Assembly (NCBI GenBank): GCA_018436095.1
Contig: JAHDMJ010000001.1
Span: 232,199-296,198, forward strand
Direction of reading: 5' to 3'
DNA length: 64,000 nt
DNA from: Clostridia bacterium
GTDB lineage: Bacteria; Bacillota; Peptococcia; DRI-13; UBA5745
Shown: piece after piece, positions 1 through 8,793 of the stretch
Layout of the letters: each line of letters begins with the position of its first letter
How positions within the stretch are numbered: position 1 is the first letter of the stretch
Position numbers and translations under genes: made by a program
The notes under the pieces: model-generated
What the model was told of the DNA's origin: nothing
Databases searched by the model: none
Seen by the model: only the letters and a program-made list of their open reading frames with translations

Positions 1-1
1 G

Positions 2-550
2 GAAATAGAATCCATTCTGGCCCAGGCCCAGTCGGAAGCTGCAGCCATTGCGGAAAAATACGCGGTGCAAGCCAAGGCTGAAAGCGATAAAATCCTGGCC
101 TCCGGCCAGGAACAAGCAAAAGATATCCGCCGCCGGGCCGATTCTGCCGCCGATCAGGAGGCCAAGCAGCAGCTTTTAGCTACCAAGCAAAAGATGCTGA
201 CCCGGGCCTTTGATGAAGCGTTGCAAAAACTGCTGGCTCTGCCGGCAGAAGAATACGCCGCTCTTTTAGCCGGGCTGGCCGCCAAGGCCGCCTCCAGCGG
301 CAGCGAAGAGATTATCCTGTCAGCAAAAGACAGGGAAGCTCTGGGCCAGAAAGTGCTGGCCGGCGCCAATCAGCTTTTGGAGAAAGCCGGCAAAAAAGCC
401 GCCCTGACCCTATCTTCAGAAACAAGGCCCTTTATCGGCGGTTTATTGCTGAAATCCGGCGATGTGGAAGTAAACTGTACCCTGGACACCATCCTGCGCC
501 TGTCAAAAGAGGATCTGGCTCTTGAGGTGGCGGCAGCGTTATTCGCGTAA
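2..550 (+). CDS. atpE: V-type ATP synthase subunit E (5' end outside window)
   Basis: Peripheral-stalk subunit of a V/A-type ATPase, which holds the catalytic A3B3 head to the membrane sector. The frame is open from base 2, so the gene starts upstream; the GTG at 65 is internal, not the start. The visible N-terminal part is rich in Ala, Gln, Glu and Lys and looks like the long stalk helix of this family. The C-terminal half (from about EEIILSAKDREALGQ) matches the globular domain, ending in the usual FIGGLLLKSGDVEVNCTLDT type segment. It is followed after 35 bases by subunit C. The order E-C-F-A-B-D is that of bacterial V-ATPase operons, so the missing upstream genes are expected to be subunits I and K. 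Very sure of the family from context; the sequence alone is weakly conserved. Confidence 0.9.
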   Translation, partial: EIESILAQAQSEAAAIAEKYAVQAKAESDKILASGQEQAKDIRRRADSAADQEAKQQLLATKQKMLTRAFDEALQKLLALPAEEYAALLAGLAAKAASSGSEEIILSAKDREALGQKVLAGANQLLEKAGKKAALTLSSETRPFIGGLLLKSGDVEVNCTLDTILRLSKEDLALEVAAALFA

Positions 551-585
551 ACGCTGTTTGCGCAAAGCGGAAGGAAGTGCGTAAC

Positions 586-1590
586 TTGGCGAAACATAAG
601 ATACAGGATACCGATTATTTATATGCCAGCGCACGTATCAAAAGCATGGAAAAAAACTTGCTCTCCCGGGATAAGCTGGAGCGCATGAGCGAGGCCAAAA
701 CCCTGGAAGATGCCCTGAAGCTGCTGGACGAGGCTGGCTGGCGGTCAATCGCCAGCCCTACCATGGCAGCCGTGGAGGAGGTTTTGGCAAGCCGCCGCAG
801 CGAAGCCTTTGCTTTGGTACGAAGCCTGGCGCCGGATAAGCGGCTGCCTGATGTATTTCTGATTAAGTATGATTATCATAATTTAAAAGTCTTGTTGAAA
901 AGCGAGGCCACCGGTGAAAATGCCGACGCCTTATTGATTGACGCCGGAAGGCTTTCCTGCCGGCAGCTAAAAACCATGCTGGCCGAAGACAGCTTTGCCG
1001 CCATGAACAAAAATATGGCCCAAAGCGTGGAAGAAGCCAGGGATGTTTTGGCCCGGACCCAGGATCCTCAGCTTTTAGACCTTATTCTAGATAAGGCCAT
1101 GTTTGCCGACATGCTGGAAATGGCCGATTCTCTAGGTCTGCGTTACCTCCGCAACTACGTGGCCCTGATGATTGACAGCGTCAATCTGCGGCTGACCGTA
1201 CGCTTGCGGCGGATGGGCAAGGGCCTGGAGGTATTGCGCTACGCCCTGATTCCCGGCGGCGATATTGCTGTCTCCCGGCTTTTAGGAGACGTAACGCCGG
1301 ATATCATCGAAAACGTTTATCACACTTCTCCTTTGGCTGCGGCTGCGCAAGCCGGTGCCCAGGCCCTTCGGGGGGAGGCCTCTTTATCCGCTGTGGACTT
1401 GGCCTGCGACGACGTGCTGCTGAATTATTTGAAGAGCGCAAAATACGTAGCTTTCGGCGCCGAGCCTCTCATCGGCTATCTGGCGGCGGTGGAAGCGGAG
1501 TTGACGGCGGTGCGGACGGTAATCACCGGCCGGCTGGCAGGCCTGGCCCCGGAAATGATTACGGAAAGGCTGAGGGAAACTTATGTATAA
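586..1590 (+). CDS. atpC: V-type ATP synthase subunit C
   Basis: Central-stalk subunit (d/C family) linking the rotor shaft to the membrane ring. The protein is about 334 residues, the normal length, mostly helical, with the family's YLYASARIKSMEKNLLS-like N-terminus and several Leu-rich helices. Start choice: a GTG lies at 577, but it directly abuts the AAGGAAG ribosome site at 571-576. The TTG at 586 is 9 bases after that site and begins an MAKHKIQDTDYLYAS sequence like other subunits C, so TTG 586 is preferred. The 3' end overlaps the start of subunit F by 8 bases, indicating translational coupling. Confidence 0.92.
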   Translation: MAKHKIQDTDYLYASARIKSMEKNLLSRDKLERMSEAKTLEDALKLLDEAGWRSIASPTMAAVEEVLASRRSEAFALVRSLAPDKRLPDVFLIKYDYHNLKVLLKSEATGENADALLIDAGRLSCRQLKTMLAEDSFAAMNKNMAQSVEEARDVLARTQDPQLLDLILDKAMFADMLEMADSLGLRYLRNYVALMIDSVNLRLTVRLRRMGKGLEVLRYALIPGGDIAVSRLLGDVTPDIIENVYHTSPLAAAAQAGAQALRGEASLSAVDLACDDVLLNYLKSAKYVAFGAEPLIGYLAAVEAELTAVRTVITGRLAGLAPEMITERLRETYV

Positions 1591-1900
1591 GATTGCTGTT
1601 ATTGGCGACCGGGACAGTGCCCTCGGTTTTAAAGCCTTAGGTTTGGAGACGGTTTTTGCCGACACTGCTGAGGAAGCAAGGGCTGCAATTCACCGCCTGG
1701 CTGCGGAAGATTGCGCCGTGATTTATCTGACGGAGCAGTTGGCCCAAGAAATCCCCTGCGATATTGACCGCTACGCCAACGCTGTCCGGCCTGCCATCAT
1801 CCTGATTCCCGGCAAAACCGGCTCTTTGGGCATTGGTATCGAAAATGTTAACAAGGCTGTGGAAAAAGCCGTGGGCTCCAATATATTAAAGAACGAATAG
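1583..1900 (+). CDS. atpF: V-type ATP synthase subunit F
   Basis: Small central-stalk subunit of 105 residues, with the Rossmann-like fold of the NtpG/AtpF family. The N-terminus MYKIAVIGDRDSALGFKALG is typical of the family (I-G-D-x-D-x-x-x-G-F). The C-terminal part LGIGIENVNKAVEKAVGSNIL is the helix that contacts subunit D in known structures. The gene overlaps subunit C by 8 bases, and subunit A begins 15 bases after its stop, so it sits within one transcription unit. Confidence 0.93.
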   Translation: MYKIAVIGDRDSALGFKALGLETVFADTAEEARAAIHRLAAEDCAVIYLTEQLAQEIPCDIDRYANAVRPAIILIPGKTGSLGIGIENVNKAVEKAVGSNILKNE

Positions 1901-1915
1901 GTGGGTGATAACGAT

Positions 1916-3691
1916 ATGCAAACAGGCAAAATACTAAAGGTGGCCGGTCCGCTGATTACTGCCACAGGCCTGAAAGACGCCAATATGTTTGACGTGGTTC
2001 AGGTGGGCAGCCAAAAGCTGATCGGTGAAATCCTGGAGATGAGGGGCGATCAGGCCTCCATTCAGGTATATGAAGAAACTGCTGGTATCGGCCCCGGCGA
2101 CGTGGTAGCCACCACCGGTTCTCCTCTGTCCGTGGAATTAGGCCCCGGCATGATCGAAACCATTTACGACGGCATCCAGAGGCCTTTGGAAGCCATCCGG
2201 GCAATCGCCGGCTCCAGCATCACCAGAGGCATCCAGGTGCCTCCCATCAGCTACACCAAGCTGTGGAAATTTGAACCCACAGTGCAGCCCGGCACCAAAG
2301 TGGTGGGCGGCGATATCATCGGCGAGGTTCAGGAAACCAGCATCATACGCCATAAAGTTATGATTCCCCCCAAAATGGCCGGCACCATCAAGGAGATTAA
2401 AGAAGGGGAGTTCACCGTCAAAGATACCGTCGGTATTTTAACTTTGGAAGACGGCTCCGAAACTCCTCTGACCATGATGCAAAAATGGCCGGTCCGGGTA
2501 GGCCGCCCTTATAAGGAAAAGCTGCCCCCCAACGTGCCCATGAATACGGGCCAGCGGGTTATCGACACCCTTTTCCCCATCGCTAAAGGCGGCACCGCTG
2601 CCGTTCCCGGCCCCTTCGGCTCCGGCAAGACCGTGGTTCAGCATCAGCTGGCCAAATGGTCCGACGTGGAAATCGTGGTTTATATCGGCTGCGGCGAGCG
2701 GGGCAATGAGATGACCGACGTACTGCGGGAATTCCCGGAGCTGAAAGACCCCCGTACCGGCGAGAGCCTGATGAAGCGTACTGTCTTGATTGCCAATACT
2801 TCCGATATGCCGGTGGCCGCCCGTGAGGCTTCCGTTTATACGGGCATCACCATTGCCGAATACTTCCGGGATATGGGCTATTCCGTAGCCGTTATCGCCG
2901 ACTCCACTTCCCGTTGGGCCGAGGCCTTGCGCGAGATGTCCGGCCGACTGGAAGAGATGCCCGGTGAGGAAGGCTATCCCGCCTACCTGTCCTCCCGTTT
3001 GGCCCAGTTTTATGAACGGGCCGGTTACGTCCGCTGCCTGGGCAGCGACGACCGCCGGGCTGCTTTAAGCGCCATCGGCGCCGTTTCACCTCCCGGCGGC
3101 GATATCTCCGAGCCGGTTTCCCAGGCTACCTTGCGTATCGTTAAGGTCTTCTGGGGCCTGGACGCCAGCCTGGCCTATGCCCGTCATTTCCCCGCCATCA
3201 ACTGGCTGAACAGCTATTCGCTGTATGAAGACCGTCTGGCCGGCTGGTTTAACGAAAACGTCCATAAGGACTTTATGGCCCAGCGGGGCGAAACCATGCG
3301 GCTGCTGCAGCAGGAAAGCGAACTCAATGAAATCGTGCGCCTGGTAGGTATCGACGCCTTATCTCCCCAGGACCGCCTTACGATGGAAACGGCCAGAATG
3401 ATTCGTGAAGACTTCCTGCAGCAAAATGCTTTCGTGGATACGGATGCTTATACGCCCTTCGGCAAGCAGTTCGCTCTCCTCCGTCTAATTCTGGAATATT
3501 ACCGCCAGGGCAAGGTTGCTTTGGACGCCTGCGCCGATATGAACAAGCTCTTTAGCATTCCCGCCCGGGATAAAATCGGCCGGGCCAAAGACGTTGACGA
3601 AAGCGAATATGAGAAAGTCTTTGGCTTTATTATGGAAGAGATGACGGCTCAGATCGATGCTCTCATCGAAGCAGGAGGTGACGCCCAGTGA
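1916..3691 (+). CDS. atpA: V-type ATP synthase catalytic subunit A
   Basis: Catalytic, nucleotide-binding subunit of 591 residues. Walker A GPFGSGKT is at about residues 232-239. It is preceded by the non-homologous insertion that separates A from B subunits, and followed by GCGERGNEM and the Walker B region [25 protein letters not shown] split over several segments. An in-frame GTG at 1901 would add five residues, but GTGGGTG there is the ribosome-binding site for ATG 1916, which starts [13 protein letters not shown] as in homologues. The stop overlaps the GTG start of subunit B (GTGA). Whether the enzyme pumps Na+ or H+ cannot be judged, because the K subunit is outside the window. Confidence 0.97.
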   Translation: MQTGKILKVAGPLITATGLKDANMFDVVQVGSQKLIGEILEMRGDQASIQVYEETAGIGPGDVVATTGSPLSVELGPGMIETIYDGIQRPLEAIRAIAGSSITRGIQVPPISYTKLWKFEPTVQPGTKVVGGDIIGEVQETSIIRHKVMIPPKMAGTIKEIKEGEFTVKDTVGILTLEDGSETPLTMMQKWPVRVGRPYKEKLPPNVPMNTGQRVIDTLFPIAKGGTAAVPGPFGSGKTVVQHQLAKWSDVEIVVYIGCGERGNEMTDVLREFPELKDPRTGESLMKRTVLIANTSDMPVAAREASVYTGITIAEYFRDMGYSVAVIADSTSRWAEALREMSGRLEEMPGEEGYPAYLSSRLAQFYERAGYVRCLGSDDRRAALSAIGAVSPPGGDISEPVSQATLRIVKVFWGLDASLAYARHFPAINWLNSYSLYEDRLAGWFNENVHKDFMAQRGETMRLLQQESELNEIVRLVGIDALSPQDRLTMETARMIREDFLQQNAFVDTDAYTPFGKQFALLRLILEYYRQGKVALDACADMNKLFSIPARDKIGRAKDVDESEYEKVFGFIMEEMTAQIDALIEAGGDAQ

Positions 3692-5064
3692 TTAAGGAAT
3701 ATCGTACTATACAGGAAGTAGCCGGTCCGCTGATGCTGATCCGGGACGTAGAAAACGTCACCTACGACGAATTAGGAGAAATTCAGCTGCAAAGCGGTGA
3801 AACCCGCCGCTGCCGGGTTCTGGAAATCAACGGCAGCAATGCTCTGGTTCAGCTTTTTGAAAGCTCCTCCGGCATCAACCTGGCCGGTTCCAAGGTGCGC
3901 TTTCTGGGTCACGGCATCGAGCTGGCTGTCTCCGGCGATATGCTGGGCCGGGTTTTCGACGGCATGGGCAACCCCATTGACGGCGGTCCGGAGATTCTGG
4001 CCGAAAAGAAAATGGACATCAACGGCCTGCCTACCAACCCCGCTGCCCGGGACTATCCCAATGAGTTTATCCAGACGGGTATTTCCGCCATCGACGGCTT
4101 AAACACCCTGGTTCGCGGCCAGAAGCTGCCGGTATTCTCCGGCTCCGGTATGCCCCACGCCAATCTGGGCGCTCAGATTGCCCGCCAGGCCAAGGTGCTG
4201 TCCGAGGATTCCAAATTTGCCGTTGTGTTTGCCGCCGTGGGCATTACCTTTGAAGAAGCCGACTTCTTCATCTCCGACTTCAAACGTACCGGTGCTATTG
4301 ACCGTACCGTATTGTTCATGAACCTGGCCAACGATCCGGCCATCGAACGTATCGCCACCCCCCGTATGGCTTTGACTGCTGCGGAGTATCTGGCCTACGA
4401 AAAGAAGATGCAGGTGCTGGTCATCATCACCGATATTACCAACTACGCCGAAGCTCTGCGGGAGGTTTCCGCCGCCCGCAAAGAAGTACCGGGCCGCCGG
4501 GGCTATCCCGGTTATCTCTACACCGACTTGGCCACCATGTACGAAAGAGCCGGCCGCCGTTTGGACAACGATGGCTCCATCACCATGATCCCCATTCTGT
4601 CCATGCCGGAAGATGACAAGACCCATCCCATTCCCGACCTTACCGGTTACATCACCGAAGGCCAGATCATCCTTTCCCGGGAGCTTTACCGCAAAGGCCT
4701 GATGCCGCCCATCGACGTGCTGCCTTCTTTGTCCCGTCTCAAGGATAAGGGCATCGGCGCCGGCAAAACCAGGGAAGACCATGCCGGTACCATGAACCAG
4801 TTATTTGCGGCTTACGCCAAAGGTAAGGACGCCAAAGAGCTGATGACCATTTTAGGTGAAGCGGCCCTGACGGACGTGGACAAAAAATACGCTCAATTTG
4901 CCGAGGCCTTTGAGAGGCGTTATGTTTCCCAGGGTTACGATACCAACCGCTCCATCGAGGAAACCCTGGATCTGGGCTGGGAGCTGCTGACCATCCTGCC
5001 CAAAAACGAGCTGAAGCGTATCAAGCCGGAGATTATTGAAAAATACTGGCCCATCAAAGATTAA
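3688..5064 (+). CDS. atpB: V-type ATP synthase regulatory subunit B
   Basis: Non-catalytic nucleotide-binding-fold subunit of 458 residues that alternates with A in the head. It lacks a Walker A loop, as expected: the region reads [20 protein letters not shown]. It contains the family blocks [46 protein letters not shown] and [10 protein letters not shown]. The start is GTG 3688, overlapping the TGA of subunit A. A perfect AGGAGGTG ribosome site at 3673-3680, inside subunit A, sits at the right distance. Subunit D begins 13 bases after the stop. Confidence 0.97.
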   Translation: MIKEYRTIQEVAGPLMLIRDVENVTYDELGEIQLQSGETRRCRVLEINGSNALVQLFESSSGINLAGSKVRFLGHGIELAVSGDMLGRVFDGMGNPIDGGPEILAEKKMDINGLPTNPAARDYPNEFIQTGISAIDGLNTLVRGQKLPVFSGSGMPHANLGAQIARQAKVLSEDSKFAVVFAAVGITFEEADFFISDFKRTGAIDRTVLFMNLANDPAIERIATPRMALTAAEYLAYEKKMQVLVIITDITNYAEALREVSAARKEVPGRRGYPGYLYTDLATMYERAGRRLDNDGSITMIPILSMPEDDKTHPIPDLTGYITEGQIILSRELYRKGLMPPIDVLPSLSRLKDKGIGAGKTREDHAGTMNQLFAAYAKGKDAKELMTILGEAALTDVDKKYAQFAEAFERRYVSQGYDTNRSIEETLDLGWELLTILPKNELKRIKPEIIEKYWPIKD

Positions 5065-5077
5065 GGAGGGGTTTTAA

Positions 5078-5785
5078 ATGGCACGCCTTAATGTAAACCC
5101 CACCCGGATGGAGCAGACCCGGTTGAAACGGCGGCTGGCCACGGCCAAACGGGGCCATAAGCTGCTGAAGGATAAGCGGGATGAGCTGATGCGGCAGTTC
5201 CTGGAGATCGTCCGCCACAACCTGGAGCTCCGCAAAAAAGTGGAAAAGGCCCTGCAAAAAGCCCACCGCAGTTTCACCATTGCCAGCGCCGTCATGTCGC
5301 CGGAGATGCTGGAGGAAGCTTTAATGTATCCCAAGCAGAGCGTTTCCCTGGAGCTGTGCACCAAAAACATCATGTCCGTTAACGTGCCGGTCTACCAGTT
5401 CAAAATGAAAAGCGACGATCCCGCCGAGATTTTTCCCTACGGTTTTGCCACCACCTCCGGGGAGCTGGACGATGCGGTCCTGGCTTTATCCCAGACCCTC
5501 CAGGATCTGCTGGAGCTGGCTCAGTCGGAAAAAACCGCTCAGATGCTGGCCCAGGAAATCGAGAAAACCCGCCGCCGGGTCAACGCCCTGGAATACGTGA
5601 TGATTCCTCAGCTTGAGGAAACCATCAAGTACATCCGGATGAAGCTGGAGGAAAATGAACGGGGCAATACTTCCCGGCTCATGAAGGTAAAGGATATGAT
5701 GCTGGAAGAGCAGCGTCAGAAAAACATCCGGCAGGACCAGGAGATCTACGAAGCCCACTGCCTCAGCTTTGAGGCGAAAAAATAG
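5078..5785 (+). CDS. atpD: V-type ATP synthase subunit D
   Basis: Central rotor shaft of the V-type ATPase, 235 residues. The protein opens with the invariant [34 protein letters not shown] pattern (positions 4-37) and closes with [30 protein letters not shown], both long antiparallel coiled-coil helices. AAGGAGGGG precedes ATG 5078. It is the last gene of the operon: a strong stem-loop follows at 5853 and the next gene is on the other strand. Confidence 0.96.
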   Translation: MARLNVNPTRMEQTRLKRRLATAKRGHKLLKDKRDELMRQFLEIVRHNLELRKKVEKALQKAHRSFTIASAVMSPEMLEEALMYPKQSVSLELCTKNIMSVNVPVYQFKMKSDDPAEIFPYGFATTSGELDDAVLALSQTLQDLLELAQSEKTAQMLAQEIEKTRRRVNALEYVMIPQLEETIKYIRMKLEENERGNTSRLMKVKDMMLEEQRQKNIRQDQEIYEAHCLSFEAKK

Positions 5786-5852
5786 TTCGGGAAATACCGG
5801 GCAAATAACCCGGCGCCTGCCAGATGATTTAACACCACCGCTAAAAAGACCA

Positions 5853-5884
5853 GGAGCTGTCTCAAATGAGACAGCTCCCTTTTA
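5853..5884 (+). terminator. Terminator of the V-type ATPase operon
   Basis: A perfect 12-base inverted repeat, GGAGCTGTCTCA / TGAGACAGCTCC with a 2-base loop, is followed by CTTTTATT. It lies 68 bases after the last ATPase gene. Confidence 0.85.
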
Positions 5885-6003
5885 TTACGCGGACACTTCA
5901 GCACACCACTTTAGTACGTGGCCCCGGCTTGCAGCTTGGCTGGAGATCTGGCCGGGGCAGTGCCCCGGGGCAGTGGCCGGCAGCGCCCCCCGATTTTGTT
6001 CAA

Positions 6004-6146
6004 TTTTTTCGGTTGTGTGGAGGTCTTCGCCACAGCCTGTGCAAATTTTTCGCCTGTGTGGAGGTCTTCGCCACAGCCTGTGCAAATTTTTCGCTTGTGT
6101 GGAGGTCTTCACCACAGCCTGTGCAAATTTTTCGCTTGTGGGTAAA
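6004..6146. repeat. 41-bp tandem repeat, three full copies and a partial fourth
   Basis: The unit begins GTGTGGAGGTCTTCGCCAC at 6015, 6056 and 6097, exactly 41 bases apart, and a fourth partial unit starts at 6138. Copies differ by only one to three bases. Each unit contains TGCAAATTTTTCGC(C/T)TGTG, related to the dispersed motif described at 6171, 35235 and 41690. The repeat lies in the 710-base gap (5786-6495) between the ATPase operon and the NYN gene. The ORFs crossing it in several frames are artefacts of the repeat. The rest of the gap (6316-6480) is GC-rich with no feature I recognise. Confidence 0.9.
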
Positions 6147-6170
6147 TTTCCCCAGCTCTCTTTTTGAAAG

Positions 6171-6310
6171 AGTGCAATATTTTTGGTTCTATGCCAAATT
6201 AAGGCCGTTTTCCGCAAAAAATTGGGGATCTGTCAAATGTACCTACACACAACCGTAAATTTTGCTCATCTAGTTGCGGCCACTTACATACAACCGCAAA
6301 TTTTGCACAT
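6171..6310. repeat. Dispersed intergenic repeat motif, cluster A
   Basis: Two near-identical copies, ACAACCGTAAATTTTGCTCAT (6249-6269) and ACAACCGCAAATTTTGCACAT (6290-6310), lie about 41 bases apart. A relative, TGCAATATTTTTGGTTCTATG, is at 6173-6193. The same words recur at 41.69-41.92 kb on both strands, and a looser form at 35.23-35.51 kb. No reading frame or known repeat family explains them. Confidence 0.75.
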
Positions 6311-6495
6311 TTCACTGCCGGGAAGCGCCGGACAACACCGCACAGCACAGGTCAGTGCCAAGATCGCCAGCAGCGCAGGTCAGCGCCAGGCGCCGCCGAC
6401 GGCCCATCCGCGCCGGGCCGCGTTGGCCAGCTCCGGCCCCGCCCACAATCCCTCCGGCCCTTCCGTCCCCCAGACCTGCTATTCCCTACTTCTTC

Positions 6496-7365
6496 TTAGC
6501 GGCGGCCTTTGGCCTTGCTCTGCCGGAAGGTCAGCTTGCCGATGGGCTTGGCCGGCTTGTCCTGCTTAGCCGGAGCCGCCTCCCCATCCTTGTTTCTGAT
6601 ATACGTATGCTTAACGCTGGGGTTATTGGTGGCCCGGTGCTCAATATCGAAAGCACCCAGGGATTTGACAAACTGGGTCAGCTTGGGGTAGCCGTAATTG
6701 CGGGAGTCGAAGTCCGGCTGCTGCTTATTGAGGACGCTGCCTACCATGCCCAGGAAAGCCCAGCCATCCTCTTCCGAGGTGTCTTCCACGATCTTTCGGA
6801 TCACCTTGACGATCTCCTCCCGGCTGGCGATGTTGGATTGGGCAGCGGCTTCCGCCAAAGCCAGATTTTTGCTCCCTTTGGCGCCGGCGCCGTTGCCGGC
6901 CTCCTCCTCATCTGCCCCCAATACTTCGCCGGAGACCAGCACTTCCAAATACTTAAAGACCTCGCAGGCGGAGATAAAGGGCTGGGGCGTCTTTTTCTCG
7001 CCCATGCCGATGACCTGCCGGCCTGCCTCCCGCAGCCGGGCCGCTAATCTGGTGAAGTCGCTGTCGCTGGAAACGATGCAGAAACTGTCCACATGGCCCG
7101 TATATAGAATATCCATGGCGTCAATGATTAAAGCGGAGTCAGTGGCGTTTTTGCCGCTGGTGTAGCTGTATTGCTGCACCGGAGTAATGGAATACGTCAA
7201 AAGCAGGCTTTTCCAGCTGCCCATTTCCGGCTTGGTCCAATCGCTGTAAATCCTTTTATAAGTAGGTATGCCATACTTGGACAACTCATTCAAAATCGGC
7301 TTGATGTATTTATAGGATACATTGTCGGCGTCAATCAGCACGGCGATTCTTTTTTCAATATCCAT
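6496..7365 (-). CDS. NYN-domain (PIN-like) RNase with C-terminal LOTUS/OST-HTH domain
   Basis: Likely metal-dependent RNA-processing or RNA-decay protein of the LabA/DUF88 group, 289 residues. The NYN domain spans about residues 5-142: IAVLIDADNVSYKYIKPIL with D12, D14 and N15; a further Asp in KNATDSALI (D76); and SSDSDFTRLAARLREAG (99-115), the acidic residues that bind metal. After an acidic and Ala-rich linker, residues about 180-243 (EEIVKVIRKIVED..GWAFLGMVGSVLNKQ..YGYPKLTQFVKSLG) match the winged-helix OST-HTH/LOTUS domain, which binds RNA. The tail is basic (RQSKAKGRR). ATG 7365 follows GGGAGGAATT; an upstream ATG at 7389 would lack a good ribosome site. The gene stands alone, divergent from the radical SAM gene. 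Confidence 0.88.
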   Translation of the reverse strand: MDIEKRIAVLIDADNVSYKYIKPILNELSKYGIPTYKRIYSDWTKPEMGSWKSLLLTYSITPVQQYSYTSGKNATDSALIIDAMDILYTGHVDSFCIVSSDSDFTRLAARLREAGRQVIGMGEKKTPQPFISACEVFKYLEVLVSGEVLGADEEEAGNGAGAKGSKNLALAEAAAQSNIASREEIVKVIRKIVEDTSEEDGWAFLGMVGSVLNKQQPDFDSRNYGYPKLTQFVKSLGAFDIEHRATNNPSVKHTYIRNKDGEAAPAKQDKPAKPIGKLTFRQSKAKGRR

Positions 7366-7489
7366 AATTCCTCCCTCAGGCCATTGCAATTTTTATGCAT
7401 TTCCATTAACCTAAATGATATAGCCTTTACACCGGAAATACAAGCCAAGAGTTTCGACTGATTATTTATTAATTTTTTGGAGGCAGATC

Positions 7490-8359
7490 ATGTTCTATGA
7501 AGGAACCGTTTACCGGCCCCCCAGCGAGGCTTACAGCCTGATTATCCAGCTTACCATCGGCTGTGCCCGCAACAACTGCACCTTTTGCTCCATGTATAAA
7601 GATAAGAGCTTTCGTATCCGGCCTGTGGATGAGGTGCTCCAGGACTTTAATTACATAAAGGAAAGAAGCGGCCAGCCCGTAAAGCGGATCTTTCTGGCCG
7701 ACGGCGATGCTCTGATCGTCAAGACCGCCGATTTGCTGCAGGTGCTTAAGGCCGCTAAAACAATTTTCCCGGAATGTGAGCGTATCACCATTTATGGCGC
7801 TCCCGCCGACGTACTTGCCAAAAGCGTGGAGGAGCTAAGGTCTTTACAGCAGGCCGGTCTGGAAATGGTCTACATCGGCGCCGAATCCGGCGACGACCAG
7901 GTGCTGTTGGATGTGCAAAAGGGCGCTTCCGCTGCCGAAATTATTGAAGCGTGCCTCCGGTTGAAAGCCGCCGGTATCAAGGTCTCCCTGACCCTGATCT
8001 CCGGCCTGGGGGGCCAAAAGCGTTTGCGGGAGCATGCCGTCAACTCGGCTAAATTGGTCAGCGCCATCAAGCCGGAATACGTGGGTCTTTTGACGCTGAT
8101 GCTCCATGAGGGTACGCCTTTGGCTGAAGCCATTGCCGAGGGCAGCTTTACGCTGTTGACTCCCCAGGAGGTCCTGGAGGAAACCTATCTGTTTCTGTCG
8201 GAGGCAGACAGCGAGGGCACCGTACTCCGCTCCAACCATGCCTCCAACTACGTCACCCTGGCCGGGACCCTTAACGCCGACCGGCAAAGACTGCTGGCCC
8301 AGCTGGAGGAAGCCCGCCGCCGGGGCAGCTTCCGGCCGGAAGGCTACCGGGGCTTTTGA
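7490..8359 (+). CDS. Radical SAM protein
   Basis: Radical S-adenosylmethionine enzyme, 289 residues, substrate unknown. The cluster-binding cysteines are C25, C30 and C33 in TIGCARNNCTFCSMY, a CX4CX2C spacing rather than the usual CX3CX2C; I recall this variant in a clostridial group of COG1032-like proteins. The SAM-binding region is represented by GLEMVYIGAESGDDQVLLDVQKG. A Gly-rich strand, SLTLISGLGG, follows at about residue 165. No extra Fe-S motif is seen. GGAGG lies before ATG 7490. The stop overlaps the start of the MGMT-like gene (ATGA), so the two are probably co-translated, but that does not reveal a shared pathway. Confidence 0.85.
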   Translation: MFYEGTVYRPPSEAYSLIIQLTIGCARNNCTFCSMYKDKSFRIRPVDEVLQDFNYIKERSGQPVKRIFLADGDALIVKTADLLQVLKAAKTIFPECERITIYGAPADVLAKSVEELRSLQQAGLEMVYIGAESGDDQVLLDVQKGASAAEIIEACLRLKAAGIKVSLTLISGLGGQKRLREHAVNSAKLVSAIKPEYVGLLTLMLHEGTPLAEAIAEGSFTLLTPQEVLEETYLFLSEADSEGTVLRSNHASNYVTLAGTLNADRQRLLAQLEEARRRGSFRPEGYRGF

Positions 8360-8793
8360 TGATGAAGCCCAGTTCTGCCGCCAAAAACCCCAGCTATGCT
8401 GCCAAAAGCTCCGGCTCTGCCGCCAAAAACCCCGGCTCTGCCGGCAACACCGGTTTTTTCCGGCAAGTCTACGGCATAGTCGATAAAATCCCTGCCGGCA
8501 AAGTAGCTACCTATGGCCAGATCGCCGCTCTCATGGGCCGCCCCCTGGCTGCCAAGATGGTGGGCTTTGCTATGAGCCAGGCCCCGGCGGGCCTGCCTTG
8601 CCACCGGGTGGTCAACCGCCTGGGCGAAATGGCTCCCCGGGACATCTTTGGCAGTCCCGCCTTCCAGCAAAAGCTGCTGGAGGATGAAGGCATTGCTTTT
8701 TTGCCAAACGGCCGCATCGACATGAAAAAGTGCCTGTGGGACCCGCCTATTCCAGCAGGGGATTGTACATCATCAGGCTGTGATTTTCCGTAA
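8359..8793 (+). CDS. MGMT-family DNA alkyltransferase-like protein
   Basis: DNA alkylation repair protein of the O6-methylguanine methyltransferase family, 144 residues; only the C-terminal DNA-binding/active-site domain is present. The nucleotide-flipping helix GKVATYGQIAALMG (48-61) and the active-site PCHRVV with C81 are intact, so it may transfer alkyl groups. The ending LGEMAPRDIFGSPAFQQKLL resembles small stand-alone members (YbaZ/ATL-like and Firmicute homologues). Residues 5-28 are an unusual repeat, (S/A)AAKNPxS, encoded by tandem GC-rich DNA units, and are absent from the family core. ATG 8359 overlaps the stop of the radical SAM gene. Its last 47 bases overlap the 3' end of the vanW-like gene on the other strand. 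Confidence 0.88.
   Translation: MMKPSSAAKNPSYAAKSSGSAAKNPGSAGNTGFFRQVYGIVDKIPAGKVATYGQIAALMGRPLAAKMVGFAMSQAPAGLPCHRVVNRLGEMAPRDIFGSPAFQQKLLEDEGIAFLPNGRIDMKKCLWDPPIPAGDCTSSGCDFP

Noticed and set aside
5885..6217. Several overlapping ORFs of 75-130 codons on both strands in the repeat region
   Set aside because: They are open only because a 41-base period shifts all three frames through the same repeat; no start signals or family resemblance.
6004..6310. CRISPR array
   Set aside because: Repeats are contiguous or share their whole period, with no unique spacers of constant length and no cas genes nearby.
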